Origin: Hippasteria phrygiana
Taxonomy: Eukaryota > Echinodermata > Asteroidea > Valvatida > Goniasteridae
NCBI GenBank assembly: GCA_037893225.1
Contig: JAZGUH010000005.1
Location: 620,001 to 684,000 of the forward strand
Direction: 5' to 3'
DNA: 64,000 bases
The notes beneath the pieces are model-generated. The model saw only the letters and a list, made by a program, of their open reading frames with translations. It searched no databases and was not told the DNA's origin. The translations under genes and the position numbers were made by a program. This document shows, piece after piece, positions 62,001-64,000 of the stretch; the stretch's first letter is position 1, and each line of letters begins with the position of its first letter.

Positions 62001-64000
62001 TTATTTCACTGAATGGTGAATCGTACCCCTTTGATTTTTTGGGGCTTGAAAAAGTGCCTTTAAAATATCTCAAACATGACACCAGAGATATGTTGGAGTG
62101 TCGGAAACCCATTATTCATCCTATTTACCTAATTTTCAGAACGACGACGAAAAATGGAAAAATAACGACAGCGATAGTACTATTCACTTGAACAAATTAT
62201 AAATCTTGTTAGAAACTTGGTGTTGCAACTATTTCTGATGGAAAATAAAACATCAACTCCAACAAATATTAACCTTCATTTCAGAAAGGAACAACTCAAT
62301 CGTTTATACATCAATTTCACTTGTTTGAGAAATGTGTTCATAATACTTTTTGCAGGGATTACAGTATGCAATGGTGTAGAGATTGATTCTCTAAACTTGG
62401 GTATTTTGACAAACCAACAAATTGTACTTGAAGTTTACAGCTTGATTTTGAAACCAGATGTGCCTTTACGTGATGTTTATTACACAGCTTTTCTGAAAAT
62501 ATAAGAAAAATATGGTTGTAACTTGTGTATGGAAACGAATCTTACATATTGTTGCAGTGAAATTCTCAGTAGCGTATTACCATAACGATCAGCACCTTGT
62601 ATAAAGCCAAGTCTAAAAACATGTTTTCATTGGTTAATACTTATTGTTTATAGTCAATGTGTCAAGGAAACAGAAATAAATCCTGATTTGTTGGGATTGA
62701 TCATAAAACTAATATATATATGCCAGCTTTCATATGACACCTTAATATGTAATCCAATCAGGCATGACATAATGAGCACTTTACGTTTTGACGTGCTGTT
62801 TCTCAAACGAATTGAGAAACATTTGACTCCCAAAAATGGCTGTATGCAAGGTGTCAATATACATGTAAAACTAATTGTACATTGATTTTTTACACATGTG
62901 CATTCTATCTGCTGCAAACGCAAAATTATTCTCTTTTGACTTCAAAGGTAGTTTACAACATTTGCAAACATCAGAAAACAAAACTACTTAATTATTATGA
63001 AATACATGTACCTTACTTGTTGACTGCAAGTAAATAAGTCTCAAGCATCCTGTGAAATTATGGCACCTGGTGTGAAATCAATTTCCAGCGATGGACAGCC
63101 GACCATCATTGCAAAGACTTTTCAAATTTACCAACTTTGGTTAGTCCACATTGTTTTGGCAAATAACTACACATCCACGAACGGGTGCAAGCTAGTCTAG
63201 TTCCCTAATGTCTATAAATTACTGTTGGAATTAGGGTCAGGAACCAGACTACAAGAAAGGCATTTTTGTTTTCCCAGCAACTATGCACTGTGTCAGTGTT
63301 AACATTATTTGCTATAAAATACCCAAATAAAAATCCATTCATTTCTGAAAACTACAGCAAGAGCAAATGTTGGATAATACCTTTAAATGTAATACAACAT
63401 ATCTCAGGTTTTTGTTTTATTAAATCAATTTTCATATCTATGATTATCACAAAAGACAAGCTATAAAATACATTTTTAAACATAAAATTAGTTAAAAATT
63501 AAAGTAAAAAACAGCTTGACAATAGATTGATTCATTATGCCATGCCCCGCCCCCTTAACATATCCAATCACAGGCCTGTCAAGAATGTCGGACATTTGAT
63601 TGGTTAACATGCCGAGGAGCAGGGTGTAATAAATCGGTCTATTCTTAACAAACCATTAGATTATTGCATTTAATTCACATGGTTAATTAAATATGTCCCA
63701 TTCTCATTTTAAGAATCATCACACGTTTGTCAAATTGTTTGGGGACAGTTCAAACTATTCAAATTTCTAGCTTTACAACTTGAGATAATAAATCTTTTTT
63801 TTAGATATAACATTTGTGTATGCAAAGGTACACTTTGTAGAGTAATTGCAGTTGAATGAACCATTTTTTTTAAAAATCCCCCATATCCCCCAAAATCTCA
63901 ATTTTGTCAAATATTGCAAACTGGTTTTCATCCAATAAAAATCAGCAATTTCAACAAATGTTCAGAACATTTTATCACACAGTCAATCACCATCATAATT
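59085..64000. other. 3' flank and probable 3' UTR; no gene seen
   Basis: AT-rich, with several open frames up to 95 codons that lack domain content or splice support. AATAAA-type sequences occur (for example near 62243 and 62674), but none can be chosen as the polyadenylation site. Contains a degraded piggyBac-like MITE fragment at about 60898-61021 and a diverged pogo-like MITE copy at 61412-61745. Confidence 0.6.
61412..61745. mobile_element. Pogo/Tigger-like MITE, diverged and truncated copy
   Basis: Starts acagttgaacgctgctataatgaac and follows 43845-44266 to gggagccaaggatgg, then the right end is missing. Confidence 0.65.

Noticed and set aside
62217..62504. Open frame of 95 codons in the 3' flank
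   Set aside because: Low-complexity AT-rich composition, no Kozak-like context, no family resemblance; likely chance in the UTR or flank.

Overview
The window is eukaryotic and metazoan: two multi-exon genes with GT-AG introns, long AT-rich introns, no operons, and many dispersed repeats. A Deu-type SINE, tRNA-derived SINEs and many small terminal-inverted-repeat elements (MITEs) suggest a marine invertebrate, most likely a deuterostome such as an echinoderm, hemichordate or cephalochordate. The species is not identified. This placement is inference from repeat content and gene structure.

Layout. (1) About 0.8-19.07 kb, minus strand: a tandem-RRM hnRNP of the DAZAP1/Hrb27C type. I could join nine coding exons in frame from an ATG at 19070 to 1266: two RRMs, then a Gly/Asn/Gln-rich low-complexity tail ending in polyglutamine. 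The terminal exon is uncertain. (2) 19.07-22.15 kb: the divergent intergenic interval, which should hold both promoters and contains three unusually long G/C homopolymer runs. (3) 22.15-59.08 kb, plus strand: one very long gene, reconstructed as 31 coding exons that join without a single frame break into a protein of about 1766 residues. It has a short Ser/Pro-rich N-terminal part, about 1350 residues of nearly continuous coiled coil with two CxxC pairs, and a basic Ser/Pro-rich C-terminal tail. I do not recognise the family. (4) 59.08-64 kb: AT-rich 3' flank and probable 3' UTR, with no supportable gene.

The two genes are head to head and need not be functionally related. The hnRNP should bind RNA in nucleus and cytoplasm. 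The coiled-coil protein is probably a scaffold of cytoskeleton, centrosome or Golgi, but nothing in the sequence decides between these.

The most interesting material lies where mobile DNA meets the gene. A 370-bp MITE inserted exactly across the exon 9 donor of the coiled-coil gene and duplicated the splice site. A 53-bp minisatellite runs up to and supplies the exon 22 acceptor. A SINE tail runs into the exon 2 acceptor. Several clean nested insertions (hAT MITE in Deu-SINE, Tc1 in piggyBac-like MITE, hAT in mariner-like MITE) keep exact target-site duplications. Four coiled-coil exons in a row encode 42, 56, 42 and 56 residues, all whole heptad multiples in phase 0.
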